Part shown: in pieces, positions 26,776 to 35,370 of the stretch
Layout: the number at the start of each line of letters is the position of its first letter
How positions within the stretch are numbered: the first letter of the stretch is position 1
NCBI RefSeq assembly: GCF_009192775.1
Contig: NZ_VTFX01000005.1
Span: 727,090-791,089, forward strand
Reading direction: 5' to 3'
DNA: 64,000 nucleotides
Source: Arthrobacter yangruifuii
GTDB lineage: Bacteria > Actinomycetota > Actinomycetes > Actinomycetales > Micrococcaceae
The notes under the pieces: generated by a model
Told to the model about the DNA's origin: nothing
Seen by the model: the letters and a program-made list of their open reading frames with translations, nothing else
Databases searched by the model: none
Position numbers and translations under genes: made by a program

Positions 26776-28086
26776 GTGAATTTTGGCCTGTACCGCGAGA
26801 TGCTGCGGATAGCCCCCATCCGCCGCGTCCTGTTAATCGGGATGATCGCACGTTTCCCCCATTCGGCCGCCGGCGTGCTGCTGACCCTGCACGTGGTCAA
26901 CACCATGGACCGCGGCTATGCGGCGGCAGGTGCCGTCGCCGCCGTCGTCACCATCGGTATTGCCGTGGGCGCCCCCTGGCGCGGCCGCCGCGTGGACACC
27001 GTGGGACTGCGGCGCGCCCTGATTCCTTCGGTCATAGCCGAAGCCGTCATCTGGAGCCTGGCTCCGCATGCCAGCTTTGAATGGCTGCTGGTCCTGGCGC
27101 TGGTCGGCGGGGTGTTCACCCTTCCGGTCTTCAGCGTGGTGCGGCAGTCCCTGGGCGTCCTGGCCACGGGTGAACAGCGGCGCACCGCCTTCGCCTTGGA
27201 TTCCATTGCCACAGAGCTCATCTTTATGATGGGCCCGGCCCTTGGAGCGGTCATTGCCACCCGGTCATCGGTCATCGGACTCACCGCAGTCGGGTTGTCC
27301 TCCGCTCTGGCAGGACTGCTGCTGATCTGGTTCAACCCGCCCACCCGGACCCCCGAGGCCGCGAACTCCGTGACCGCTGCGGACGAGCAGGCGGCCGCGG
27401 CTGCCGCCGCCGTCGCCGTGGCCCCCGCCAACGTGCAGGAAGCACCGATGGAACTTACCGGTGCGGGGCTGCCGGACGGGCCGCAGAACCTGTTCGGCAG
27501 GCTGCGGAACGGCCTGGCGGGAAACTTCGGCTGGGTCACCACAAGTGTGGCAGTGGTCTTTGCGGTTTCCGTGGGCGCCGGCCTGCTGCTGTCCAGCACC
27601 GACGTCGGCATCGTGGCGCTGGTGGAGGCCGGGGGAAACGCGTCCGAGGTAGGCATTGTCTTCGTCGCCTGGTGCGCCGCCTCCGCCGTCGGCGGGATTC
27701 TCTACGGGGCCATGAACCGGCGGATTTCGCCGATGCTTCTCCTGCTCGCCATGGGGGTGCTGACCATGCCGATGGCCTTCGCCACCGGAACGCTCAGCCT
27801 TGCGCTGCTTTCCATCCCGCCGGGCCTGCTCTGCGCGCCCGTGTTGTCTTCGGCCTCCGAGCGGGTGGCCGACCTTGTCTCCGAGGAGCGCCGGGGCGAA
27901 GCCATGGGCTGGTACGGTTCGTCGATGACCGCAGGAACCGCCCTGGGCGCCCCGGTGGCTGGACTGGCCATCGACGTGATCGGTCCGTGGTCCGGGTTCC
28001 TCATGGCCGGCGGTGCTGCCTCGCTGCTGGTGCTGGTGACGCTGACAGTCCGGCACTTCGTGCGGCGCCCCGTGCCCGCCGCCTAG
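26776..28086 (+). CDS. MFS transporter
   Basis: 436-aa integral membrane protein with about 12 hydrophobic helices in two sets of six. A hydrophilic alanine-rich loop (residues 195-230) lies between the halves. The loop between helices 2 and 3 has GAPWRGRRVDTVGLRR, an altered form of the G-x-x-x-D-R/K-x-G-R-R/K MFS motif. Substrate unknown; the order of helices resembles drug/metabolite efflux members. GTG start, 34 bp after the SseB gene. A large hairpin follows. Confidence 0.85.
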   Translation: MNFGLYREMLRIAPIRRVLLIGMIARFPHSAAGVLLTLHVVNTMDRGYAAAGAVAAVVTIGIAVGAPWRGRRVDTVGLRRALIPSVIAEAVIWSLAPHASFEWLLVLALVGGVFTLPVFSVVRQSLGVLATGEQRRTAFALDSIATELIFMMGPALGAVIATRSSVIGLTAVGLSSALAGLLLIWFNPPTRTPEAANSVTAADEQAAAAAAAVAVAPANVQEAPMELTGAGLPDGPQNLFGRLRNGLAGNFGWVTTSVAVVFAVSVGAGLLLSSTDVGIVALVEAGGNASEVGIVFVAWCAASAVGGILYGAMNRRISPMLLLLAMGVLTMPMAFATGTLSLALLSIPPGLLCAPVLSSASERVADLVSEERRGEAMGWYGSSMTAGTALGAPVAGLAIDVIGPWSGFLMAGGAASLLVLVTLTVRHFVRRPVPAA

Positions 28087-28110
28087 GAACGGGCCCGGGG
28101 CAAAAGAAAG

Positions 28111-28175
28111 GCCCGAAGAGCCTGTCTGCGGATGTCCGCGGTGCGGCGCATCCGCCGGGCCCAGGCTCTTCGGGC
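28111..28175 (+). terminator. Large nested hairpin between the convergent MFS and DUF1844 genes
   Basis: The outer stem GCCCGAAGAGCCTG (28111-28124) and CAGGCTCTTCGGGC (28162-28175) is a perfect 14-bp match. The loop contains a second inverted repeat, GCGGATG (28128-28134) with CATCCGC (28149-28155). It probably ends transcription from both sides. Confidence 0.75.
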
Positions 28176-28204
28176 GGTAACGGGTAAAAGCGGGGAAGGG
28201 GCCG

Positions 28205-28633
28205 CTAGCTGACCGGGCCGGTGAACTTCTCGCCCGGGCCCTTGCCCGGAGCGTCCTGGATTACCGATGCTTCACGGAATGCGAGCTGCAGGGAACGAAG
28301 GCCGTCGCGCAAGGGTCCGGCATGCTGGCTGCCGATCTCCGGGGCGGCGGCGGTGACAAAACCGGCGAGGGCAGTGATCAGCTTGCGGGCCTCGTCCAGG
28401 TCCTTGAGCTCTTCGGCGTCGTCGCCTTCGGCCAGGCCGCACTTCACGGCCGCCGCGCTCATCAGGTGGACGGCCGCCGTCGTAATGACCTCGATGGCCG
28501 GCACCTCGGCGATGTCGCGCATCTGCTCGACTACTTCCTGCTCTGCTGCAGCGGCAGATTCGGACTCTGCTGACGTTCCCGGGAAGGAATGGCGGGTTGC
28601 TTCCCCTGCCGGATTGCTCTGTGGGGTACTCAT
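28205..28633 (-). CDS. DUF1844 protein
   Basis: 142-aa cytoplasmic protein of the DUF1844 family, found next to infC in many actinobacteria. The first 30 residues are polar. The family region begins near VVEQMRDIAEVPAIEVITTAAVHLMSAAAVKCGL (split at residues 36-69), followed by the DLDEARKLITALAGFV helix. An in-frame upstream ATG exists, but MSTPQSNPAGEA is the more probable start by family length. Function unknown. Divergent from infC across a 350-bp region. Confidence 0.82.
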   Translation of the reverse strand: MSTPQSNPAGEATRHSFPGTSAESESAAAAEQEVVEQMRDIAEVPAIEVITTAAVHLMSAAAVKCGLAEGDDAEELKDLDEARKLITALAGFVTAAAPEIGSQHAGPLRDGLRSLQLAFREASVIQDAPGKGPGEKFTGPVS

Positions 28634-28983
28634 ACTGGTAAGCTTGTCACAGACCGACTGGTTGTCGTTACTTTCAATGCCCTTCACGGGCGGGATGAAA
28701 ATCACACTTTCTTCTTGGAAGCCTTACGTCACCGGTATGCAAGCGGAGACCCCTCCCACCCGCGTCAGCCTGACCGCCCTTGTTGGCGGCGGAGTTGCCG
28801 GGTTCAGGTCGGCCCCGGACGGGCTGCGGCACTGCCGCTGTTTGTTCCGGGAGCTAACTGCCTTCGAACCGAGTTCGACGGCGGCTACTGCCGACCCCCT
28901 CAAGGGCCTTCGATTGCGCGTGCAATTGGAGGCCTTCTTCAGTTGCAGGCGGTAGCCGTTTTGAACTACACAGGAGCTGCAAC
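28634..28983. other. 350-bp region between DUF1844 and infC, probable infC leader
   Basis: No convincing coding region. Near its end CGGCGGCTACTGCCG (around 28878-28892) can fold on itself and also resembles the later GGCGGTAGCCG (around 28949-28959) in inverse orientation. Leaders before infC operons often control translation, but I do not recognise a defined RNA family here. Confidence 0.4.
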
Positions 28984-30042
28984 ATTAGCGAGCCAAGAAT
29001 CAATGATCGGATCCGCGTCCCCGAGGTGCGGCTGGTAGGTCCGGCAGGCGAGCAGGTAGGGGTGGTCCGGATTGAGGACGCGCTTCGTCTGGCTGCCGAG
29101 TCTGACCTGGATCTTGTTGAGGTAGCACCGCAGGCGAAGCCTCCGGTGTGCAAACTAATGGACTTCGGCAAGTACAAGTACGAAGCCGCCGTCAAGGCAC
29201 GCGAAGCCCGGAAGAACCAGACGAACACCGTTCTGAAGGAAATCCGGTTCCGCCTGAAGATCGACACGCACGACTACGAGACCAAGCGCGGACACGCCAT
29301 GCGCTTCCTGGCCGCCGGTGACAAGGTCAAGGCCATGATCCAGTTCCGCGGCCGTGAACAGCAGCGCCCGGAAATGGGTATGAAGCTGCTGAACAAGTTC
29401 GCTGCGGATGTCGCCGAGGTGGGTGTGGTTGAGTCCACCCCGCGGATCGACGGCCGCAACATGGTGATGGTTATCGGTCCGGTGAAGAACAAGGCCGAGG
29501 CCAAGGCCGAAGCCCGCCGCGCCACGCAGCGGGCCGATGCCAAGGCAGCGAACGAGGCAGTCCGGAACGGAGAGGCTCCGCCGCGTGTGGATACCTCGTC
29601 GGCAAAGGCGCCCCTGACGCAGAGCCTCGCGGATCTGCTGCCGGACGGACTTCGTCTGGGTTCCTCCGCTGCCGAGGCCGACAAGGCCCGTGCCGAGCAG
29701 GAACAGGCTGAAAAGGAACAGGCCGCTAAGCGGGCACGGGCTGCAGCTGCCGAAAAGGCTGCAACCGAGGCACGCCGTGTGGCTGCAGCCAGCAGGCCGG
29801 CCGCAGCGCCTGCCGCTGAAACTGCCGCTCCCGCCAAGCCTGCGGAAGCAGCCAAGCCGGTGGAAGCAGCGAGGCCTGCCGCCGCGCCGAAGCCTGCAGC
29901 CGTTCCGAAGCCGACCGCGGTAAAGCCTGCTGCGCCGAAGCCGGCTGCCCGGCCCAAGCCCGCCGCAGCACCGAAGCCTGCCGGCAAGCCGTCCTCCCCG
30001 CGGGGGACCACCGGCCAGAACAAGCCCGGAACTGCAGAGTAG
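28984..30042 (+). CDS. infC: Translation initiation factor IF-3 with ATT start and about 170-residue C-terminal extension
   Basis: Binds the 30S subunit, checks initiator tRNA and prevents subunit joining. The reading frame [20 protein letters not shown] is the standard IF-3 N-terminus and is reached only by starting at ATT 28984, with AGGAG 8 bp upstream. ATT initiation is a known infC trait used for autoregulation. The N-domain, lysine linker ([12 protein letters not shown]) and C-domain (ends near MVMVIGP, residue 166) are normal. Residues 180-352 are extra: Ala/Glu/Lys-rich, then KPAA-type repeats. First gene of infC-rpmI-rplT. Confidence 0.95.
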   Translation: MSEPRINDRIRVPEVRLVGPAGEQVGVVRIEDALRLAAESDLDLVEVAPQAKPPVCKLMDFGKYKYEAAVKAREARKNQTNTVLKEIRFRLKIDTHDYETKRGHAMRFLAAGDKVKAMIQFRGREQQRPEMGMKLLNKFAADVAEVGVVESTPRIDGRNMVMVIGPVKNKAEAKAEARRATQRADAKAANEAVRNGEAPPRVDTSSAKAPLTQSLADLLPDGLRLGSSAAEADKARAEQEQAEKEQAAKRARAAAAEKAATEARRVAAASRPAAAPAAETAAPAKPAEAAKPVEAARPAAAPKPAAVPKPTAVKPAAPKPAARPKPAAAPKPAGKPSSPRGTTGQNKPGTAE

Positions 30043-30152
30043 TTTCACTGCCCTGCGCCTCGTTCCGGCGTCCAGTAATAAGCCCTGGCACCTGCAAAGG
30101 TGTCCGAAGCCCCGCGGGCCTGCCCGCGGAAACCTAAAGGAGATCGGTAGAC

Positions 30153-30347
30153 ATGCCGAAGATGAAGACCCACAGCGGCGCCAAGAAGCGCTTCAAGCTG
30201 ACCGGTACCGGCAAGCTCAAGCGCCAGCAGGCTAACCGCCGCCACTACCTGGAGCACAAGCCTTCCACGCTGACCCGCCGCCTCGCCAACGACAAGCTCG
30301 TGGCACCGGCGGACGCCAAGGTCATCAAGAAGATGCTCGGCATCTAA
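30153..30347 (+). CDS. rpmI: Ribosomal protein bL35
   Basis: 64-aa basic 50S protein. [20 protein letters not shown] is the standard start, followed by [10 protein letters not shown] and a C-terminal [15 protein letters not shown] precedes the start codon. Middle gene of the infC-rpmI-rplT operon. Confidence 0.97.
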   Translation: MPKMKTHSGAKKRFKLTGTGKLKRQQANRRHYLEHKPSTLTRRLANDKLVAPADAKVIKKMLGI

Positions 30348-30466
30348 CTAATCCCTGATCGCTGTCCCGTCCGGGCCGGCTTCACCATCAAAGCTTTCCC
30401 CGCTCCTGGGCCTTCCAGGCGCAGTGACTTACCAAGTCGGGGAGATTTACCAAAAGGAGTACGCAC

Positions 30467-31126
30467 GTGGCACGTGTGAAGCGGGCGCTTAACGCCCACA
30501 AGAAGCGTCGGGTTATTCTCGAGCGCGCCAAGGGTTACCGCGGACAGCGTTCGCGCCTGGTCCGTAAGGCCAAAGAGCAGCTGCTGCACTCGTTTGTGTA
30601 CAGCTACGGCGACCGCCGCAAGCGTAAGGGCGACTTCCGCCGCCTGTGGATCCAGCGCATCAACGCTGCTTCCCGCGCCAACGGCCTGACCTACAACCGC
30701 CTGATCCAGGGCCTGAAGCTGGCCGAGATCCAGGTTGACCGCCGCATGCTGGCCGAGCTGGCCGTCAACGACGCCGCTGCCTTCGCCGCATTGGTCCAGC
30801 TGGCCAAGGACGCACTGCCGTCCGACACCTCCGCTCCCGCCGTTGAGGCTGCCCCGGCAGCCAAGGCTGCTCCCGCTGCCAAGCCTGCCGCTGAAAAGCC
30901 GGCTGCCGCTGTTGCCTCCGCTCAGGGCGGCTTCAAGGCTTCCGAGGGCGACGCTCCGGAAGGCTTCGTCATCAAGGGCAACCTGGGTTCGGGCAAGTAC
31001 CACGTCCCGGGTTCCACCTGGTACGAGCAGACCGTTGCCGAATACTGGTTCAACTCTGTTGAAGCTGCCAAGGCTGCAGGTCTGGAGCCCGCCGGCGGAG
31101 AATCCCGCCAGAAGTTCCAGGGCTAA
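30467..31126 (+). CDS. rplT: Ribosomal protein bL20 fused to a C-terminal sunset-type domain
   Basis: 50S assembly protein and, in other bacteria, autoregulator of this operon. Residues 1-118 are a complete bL20 ([20 protein letters not shown] start; [22 protein letters not shown]). Family members are about 115-130 aa; this one is 219. Residues 119-160 are an Ala/Pro/Lys linker. Residues 163-210 read [20 protein letters not shown] then [20 protein letters not shown] and AAGLEP, the pattern of the small sunset domain (K-G-N, Y-H-x-P-x-S, A-E-x-W-F). It is in frame with no stop or frameshift. Strong AAGGAG-type ribosome site upstream. Confidence 0.96.
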   Translation: MARVKRALNAHKKRRVILERAKGYRGQRSRLVRKAKEQLLHSFVYSYGDRRKRKGDFRRLWIQRINAASRANGLTYNRLIQGLKLAEIQVDRRMLAELAVNDAAAFAALVQLAKDALPSDTSAPAVEAAPAAKAAPAAKPAAEKPAAAVASAQGGFKASEGDAPEGFVIKGNLGSGKYHVPGSTWYEQTVAEYWFNSVEAAKAAGLEPAGGESRQKFQG

Positions 31127-31141
31127 GTCGGTCTCCAGCCG

Positions 31142-32053
31142 ATGAACCCTGAAGGGCGCCCGCAGGCACCGCTGATGTCCAACCCCCGAGCTGATCGGGT
31201 CCGAGATGTAGCGAAGCTTGCCGGGCGCCCTTCGCGCTTAAAAACCGGCCGCTACCTGGCCGAAGGGCCGCAGGCAGTACGGGAGGCGCTCTCCGCGCAC
31301 CGTGCGGCTGCGGCCGAGGGCGGTCCCGCCGTCGTGCACGAGGTCTACGCCACGCAGGGGTGCCTGGACCGGCTGCCCGAGCTGGCCGACCTTGCCCGCG
31401 GTGTTTCCCTCCGCCTGGCAACCAACGAGGTCCTGGCCGCGATGGCGGACACCGTCTCGCCGCAGGGCATCGTGGCGGTGTGCAACGTGTCCACCGCGAC
31501 GCTGCAGGACGTTCTGGCCTCCGGCGCCAGGCTCATCGCCGTGCTGTGCGAAGTGCGGGACCCGGGCAACGCCGGCACCGTGCTGCGGGCCGCCGACTCC
31601 GCCGGAGCGGACGCCGTGGTGCTCACAGCCTCCAGCGTCGATATCTATAATCCCAAAGCGGTGCGTTCCACCGCAGGATCCCTGTTTCATCTTCCCGTGG
31701 TCACCGGTGCCGAATTCGGCGAAGTTATGGACGCCCTCCACGCTGCCGGCCTGACCATCCTGGCAGCTGACGGCTACGGCAACGTCAATCTGGACCGGCT
31801 GCAGGACCTCAGCGCCGTGCGGCGGCTCACTCCTGCCGGTGCGGACGGTAATGACGGCGACGCCGCTCTTCCGCAGCTTGAACAGCCCACCGCCTGGCTC
31901 TTCGGCAATGAAGCCCAGGGCCTGTCCGATGCCGAGCTGGCAGCAGCCGACCACCGTGTAGCAGTGCCGCTGTACGGCAGCGCCGAGAGCCTCAACGTGG
32001 GCACGGCCGCCACGGTTTGCCTCTACGCTTCGGCGCGTGCCCAGAACGGATAG
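31142..32053 (+). CDS. SpoU/TrmH-family RNA 2'-O-methyltransferase
   Basis: 303-aa SPOUT-fold methyltransferase. The N-terminal substrate-binding domain (KLAGRPSRLKTGRYLAEGPQ, near residues 25-44) precedes the knotted domain with motif 1 CEVRDPGNAGTVLRAADSAG (near 138-157), motif 2 WLFGNEAQGLS and motif 3 VAVPLYGSAESLNVGTAATV. The motif 1 and 3 arrangement identifies the RlmB/TrmH-type group; the target nucleotide cannot be assigned. It lies 15 bp after rplT. ATG 31175 is an alternative start. Confidence 0.92.
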   Translation: MNPEGRPQAPLMSNPRADRVRDVAKLAGRPSRLKTGRYLAEGPQAVREALSAHRAAAAEGGPAVVHEVYATQGCLDRLPELADLARGVSLRLATNEVLAAMADTVSPQGIVAVCNVSTATLQDVLASGARLIAVLCEVRDPGNAGTVLRAADSAGADAVVLTASSVDIYNPKAVRSTAGSLFHLPVVTGAEFGEVMDALHAAGLTILAADGYGNVNLDRLQDLSAVRRLTPAGADGNDGDAALPQLEQPTAWLFGNEAQGLSDAELAAADHRVAVPLYGSAESLNVGTAATVCLYASARAQNG

Positions 32054-32205
32054 CAGGCACCGAACGCACCCGGGCGCGTTGCCTGCCCGCGGCCCCCGTT
32101 CCCGCGCCGTCCCGGACAACCGGCAGCGCGGACTCCGATGTAGCGTATTGGTGACGGCTGCGCTCGGCGCGCCGATTTACAACACCAAAGAGAAACGGGT
32201 CTTCC

Positions 32206-33153
32206 ATGTCTGCCAGCGGCGGTAACAAGGCGGTTGTCGCGGCACTGAGTGCCAACTTGGCCATTGCGGTCTTGAAGTTCATTGCCTTTGCCTTAACGCG
32301 TTCATCCTCCATGCTTGCCGAGGCCATCCACTCGGTGGCTGACTCCGGCAACCAGGTGCTCCTGCTTGTGGGCGGCAAGCGTTCCAAGCGCCAGGCCAGC
32401 CCGGAACACCCCTTCGGCTACGGCCGTGAGCGGTACATCTACGCCTTTATTGTCTCCATTGTGCTGTTCAGCGTCGGCGGTCTGTTTGCGCTGTACGAGG
32501 CCTACCACAAGTACCAGGATCCGCACCCGATTGAGGGCCGGTGGTGGTGGGTTCCGCTGGCTGTCCTTGTCGGCGCGATCCTTGCGGAGGGTTATTCCTT
32601 CCGCACGGCCATCCGTGAGTCCAACCGCACCCGCGGCACGCAGAGCTGGGTGCAGTTTGTCCGGACCGCCAAGGCCCCGGAACTGCCCGTAGTCCTGTTG
32701 GAGGACTTCGGCGCCCTGCTGGGCCTGCTCTTCGCCCTGTTCGGCGTGGGCATGACCCTGATAACCGGCAACGGCGTCTGGGACGCCTTCGGCACAGCCA
32801 TGATCGGCCTGCTGCTGGTGGCGATCGCTGCAGTGCTGGCAGTGGAGACCAAATCCCTGCTGCTCGGCGAATCCGCCACGCAGGCCGATGTCCGCCGGAT
32901 CGAAGCCGCCATCCAGGAGGACCCGGACACCCGCATCATCCACCTCAAGACCCTGCATCTGGGTCCGGAGGAACTGCTGGTGGCCGCGAAGATCAGCATC
33001 GCCAAGTGCGATACCGGCCGGGAAATTGCCGACGGCATCAACGCGGCCGAAGCCCGGATCCGCGCCGCCGTACCGATTGCCGGGTCTATTTACCTGGAGC
33101 CTGATGTGTTTGTTTCGCCGAAGACGCGGGACGCCGGTCAAGGGAACCGCTGA
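32206..33153 (+). CDS. Cation diffusion facilitator transporter
   Basis: 315-aa CDF-family divalent metal/proton antiporter. HSVADSGNQVLLLVGGK in helix 2 is the CDF signature with the H-x3-D metal site, and a second metal-binding helix contains LEDFGALLGLLFAL. Five to six membrane helices are visible in residues 10-220. A cytoplasmic ferredoxin-like domain (DVRRIEAAIQEDPD onwards) follows. The extended EGRWWWVP loop is typical of the SLC30A9-like subgroup in actinobacteria. The metal is not evident. Its 3' end overlaps the convergent MFS gene by 68 bp. Confidence 0.9.
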   Translation: MSASGGNKAVVAALSANLAIAVLKFIAFALTRSSSMLAEAIHSVADSGNQVLLLVGGKRSKRQASPEHPFGYGRERYIYAFIVSIVLFSVGGLFALYEAYHKYQDPHPIEGRWWWVPLAVLVGAILAEGYSFRTAIRESNRTRGTQSWVQFVRTAKAPELPVVLLEDFGALLGLLFALFGVGMTLITGNGVWDAFGTAMIGLLLVAIAAVLAVETKSLLLGESATQADVRRIEAAIQEDPDTRIIHLKTLHLGPEELLVAAKISIAKCDTGREIADGINAAEARIRAAVPIAGSIYLEPDVFVSPKTRDAGQGNR

Positions 33154-34351
33154 TCAGGGCAATAGCCAAACCAAGCAGGGCGAGTACCGCTCCCACCACG
33201 GCGGGGGAGCGGTATCCCCATCCCCAGGCGATCACGACGCCGCCCAGCAGGGCGCCCAGCGCATTGGCAAGGTTCAGGGCTGCGTGGTTCAGGGACGACG
33301 CCAGCGTCGGGGCCCCGGGGGAGACATCCAGCAGGCGGGTCTGCAGCGGCGGAGTGAGCATCGAACCGATCAGCCCGACCAGGAACACGAGCACCATGGC
33401 CGTTGCCGCGTACTGCACCGCCCAGGCGTAGGCAAGGAGAATGACGACGGTGCCGCCGAGAATGGCGTAGATACTGCCCATAACGTTGATATCGGCCAGC
33501 CGTCCGCCGGCCACGTTGCCGATCACCTGCCCCACCCCGTAAAGCCCGACGACGACGGGCAGGACATTCTCGGAGAGGCCGGCCACCTCGGTCATGGTGG
33601 GCGCAATGTAGGAATACACGGCGAAGAATCCGCCGAAGCCGACGGTTCCCACCAACAGGGCCAGCCAGACCTGGCTCCGCCCCAGGGCGCTGAGTTCGGA
33701 CTTGATGCTGGCCCCGGGCAGGACGGCCTGGTGCGGCACGAACCGGGCCACCATGGCCACGGTCAGGAATCCGATGGCCGCCACCAGAACGAACATCCAC
33801 CGCCACCCGGCCTGCTGACCCAGCCAGGTTGCGAAGGGCACTCCCACCACGTTCGCGATGCTCAGGCCCAGCATCACCATGGAGATTGCCCAGGCGCGGC
33901 GGGTGGGAGCCACCAGCGACGCGGCGATGACGGCTGCCACGCCGAAGAACGCGCCGTGCGGCAGCCCGGACAGGAACCGGGTGAAGAGCAGCCAGGAATA
34001 GTCGGCGGCAAAGAAGGAGGACAGGTTGCCCAGGGCGAAGAACAGCATCAGGCCCAGAACCAGTATTTTCCGCGGCATCCGGGCCCCCAGGGCGGCCAGC
34101 ACGGGCGCGCCCACCACCACACCCAGGGCATAGGCGGAAATAACGTGCCCGCCCGCAGGAACCGAGATGTTGAGGTCTTCGACCATTTCCTGCAGCAGGC
34201 CCATGATGCTGAACTCGGTGGTGCCGATGGCAAAGCCACCCACCGCCAGGGCAACTATGGCCTTGGCGGCGCTGGTCTTTCGGGCGCCGGGGGTGCGCTG
34301 GCTGGACAGGAAAAGGGGCGCGGTGGTGCTCCGGGGCATGTTCGCTTTCAC
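33086..34351 (-). CDS. MFS transporter, DHA1/AraJ-like efflux
   Basis: 421-aa permease with 12 hydrophobic helices. The N-terminal helix is VALAVGGFAIGTTEFSIMG, the signature of the sugar/arabinose-efflux (AraJ, YdhP, PbuE) subgroup of DHA1. GARMPRKILVLGLM is the loop 2-3 motif. Substrate unknown; the subgroup exports sugars, purines or drugs. The last 68 bp are antisense to the end of the CDF gene, an unusual convergent overlap. A start at MKANMPRS is taken; MPRSTTAPL four codons later is also possible. Confidence 0.88.
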   Translation of the reverse strand: MKANMPRSTTAPLFLSSQRTPGARKTSAAKAIVALAVGGFAIGTTEFSIMGLLQEMVEDLNISVPAGGHVISAYALGVVVGAPVLAALGARMPRKILVLGLMLFFALGNLSSFFAADYSWLLFTRFLSGLPHGAFFGVAAVIAASLVAPTRRAWAISMVMLGLSIANVVGVPFATWLGQQAGWRWMFVLVAAIGFLTVAMVARFVPHQAVLPGASIKSELSALGRSQVWLALLVGTVGFGGFFAVYSYIAPTMTEVAGLSENVLPVVVGLYGVGQVIGNVAGGRLADINVMGSIYAILGGTVVILLAYAWAVQYAATAMVLVFLVGLIGSMLTPPLQTRLLDVSPGAPTLASSLNHAALNLANALGALLGGVVIAWGWGYRSPAVVGAVLALLGLAIALISGSLDRRPASSAKQTHQAPGK

Positions 34352-34548
34352 AAGGTGGGGATGCGGCTGGGCCGCTGGGGACGGCGTTCCGGGTCAACGA
34401 GCAGGAAGTGCTCCTGCCGGACGCCTGGACGGCTTCGTCCCCTCCAGCCTAGTGCACCGCCGCGGCTCCCGGAGGTTCCGCCGCCTCTCCGGCAACCGTC
34501 GGCCCGGGAACACTGGTGCCCGCTGCGGTGCCCTGTCACCATAAACGC

Positions 34549-35352
34549 GTGCAGAGCTTCGACAATCCGGCCGAACTGGTATCCCGGCTGCGGGACGCAG
34601 GATGTGTGTTTGCCGAACAAGAGGCCTTCCTGTTGATCTCCGGTGCCGGCGGCGAAGCGGCGCTGGAAGAGATGGTGGCCCGGCGGCTGGCCGGGCAGCC
34701 CCTGGAGCAGGTTCTCGGCTGGGCGGCCTTCGGGGGGCTTCGGGTGGGGCTCCGGCCCGGAGTCTTTGTGCCCCGGCAGCGTACGGAGTTCCTGGCTGCG
34801 CAGGCGGTCCGCCTGCTGGCAGGACGCAGCACGGCGCTGGTGGTGGAGCTGTGCTGCGGGTCCGGTGCCGTTGCGATGGCGGTCTCGGCGGGTGTGCCGG
34901 GCTGCCGGATCTACGCCGTTGACGTTCATCCGGAGGCAGTCGCCTGTGCCCGGGCCAATCTGCCGCAGGCCACCGTCCTGCAGGGGGACCTCTTTCCGGC
35001 ACTGCCCGGCGAGCTGGCCGGGAGGATCGACGTCGTGCTGGCCAACGCCCCCTATGTGCCCACCCCGGCGCTGGCAACGCTGCCCCGTGAAGCGCGGAAT
35101 TACGAGCCCGCCGTCACCCTGGACGGCGGCCGCAACGGACTCGACCTGCTGAAACGGATCATCAGTCACGCCCCGCAGTGGCTCGCTCCCGGCGGGAAGC
35201 TCCTGCTCGAGTGCAGCGAGGGGCAGGCAGCTGCCGTGGGCGGACTCCTTGTTTCCGCCGGGCTGTCCCCGCAGATTCTGCGGAACGAGGAAACCGATGC
35301 CACGGTTGCCGTCGGCAGTGCACCCGCGGGGAAGTCGAAGGGCATCGGGTAA
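34549..35352 (+). CDS. HemK-like protein N5-glutamine methyltransferase with altered NPPY motif
   Basis: 267-aa SAM methyltransferase similar to PrmC, which methylates the GGQ glutamine of release factors. Motif I is VVELCCGSGAVAMAV near residue 103, FVPRQRTEFL precedes it as in the family, and AVDVHPEAVACA is motif II. The substrate motif is NAPYVPT instead of NPPY. I recall this variant in a second actinobacterial group called putative N5-glutamine methyltransferases, so a different substrate is possible. GTG 34549 gives a typical N-terminus; an ATG at 34516 is also in frame. Confidence 0.82.
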   Translation: MQSFDNPAELVSRLRDAGCVFAEQEAFLLISGAGGEAALEEMVARRLAGQPLEQVLGWAAFGGLRVGLRPGVFVPRQRTEFLAAQAVRLLAGRSTALVVELCCGSGAVAMAVSAGVPGCRIYAVDVHPEAVACARANLPQATVLQGDLFPALPGELAGRIDVVLANAPYVPTPALATLPREARNYEPAVTLDGGRNGLDLLKRIISHAPQWLAPGGKLLLECSEGQAAAVGGLLVSAGLSPQILRNEETDATVAVGSAPAGKSKGIG

Positions 35353-35358
35353 ACCGGT

Positions 35359-35364
35359 TAAGCT
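35359..35364 (+). promoter_or_regulatory. -10 box of a probable leaderless promoter for the Nudix gene
   Basis: TAAGCT, identical to the hisC box, ends 6 bp before ATG 35371 with no ribosome binding site in between. Confidence 0.5.
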
Positions 35365-35370
35365 CGGTGG

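Noticed and set aside
28221..28955. 244-codon plus-strand frame across DUF1844 and the infC leader
   Set aside because: Runs antisense through DUF1844, has no motif, and its downstream part lies in what looks like an untranslated leader.
32888..34636. 582-codon plus-strand frame opposite the MFS gene
   Set aside because: Composition rich in Gly, His and Gln without motifs; the minus strand encodes a clear 12-helix permease.
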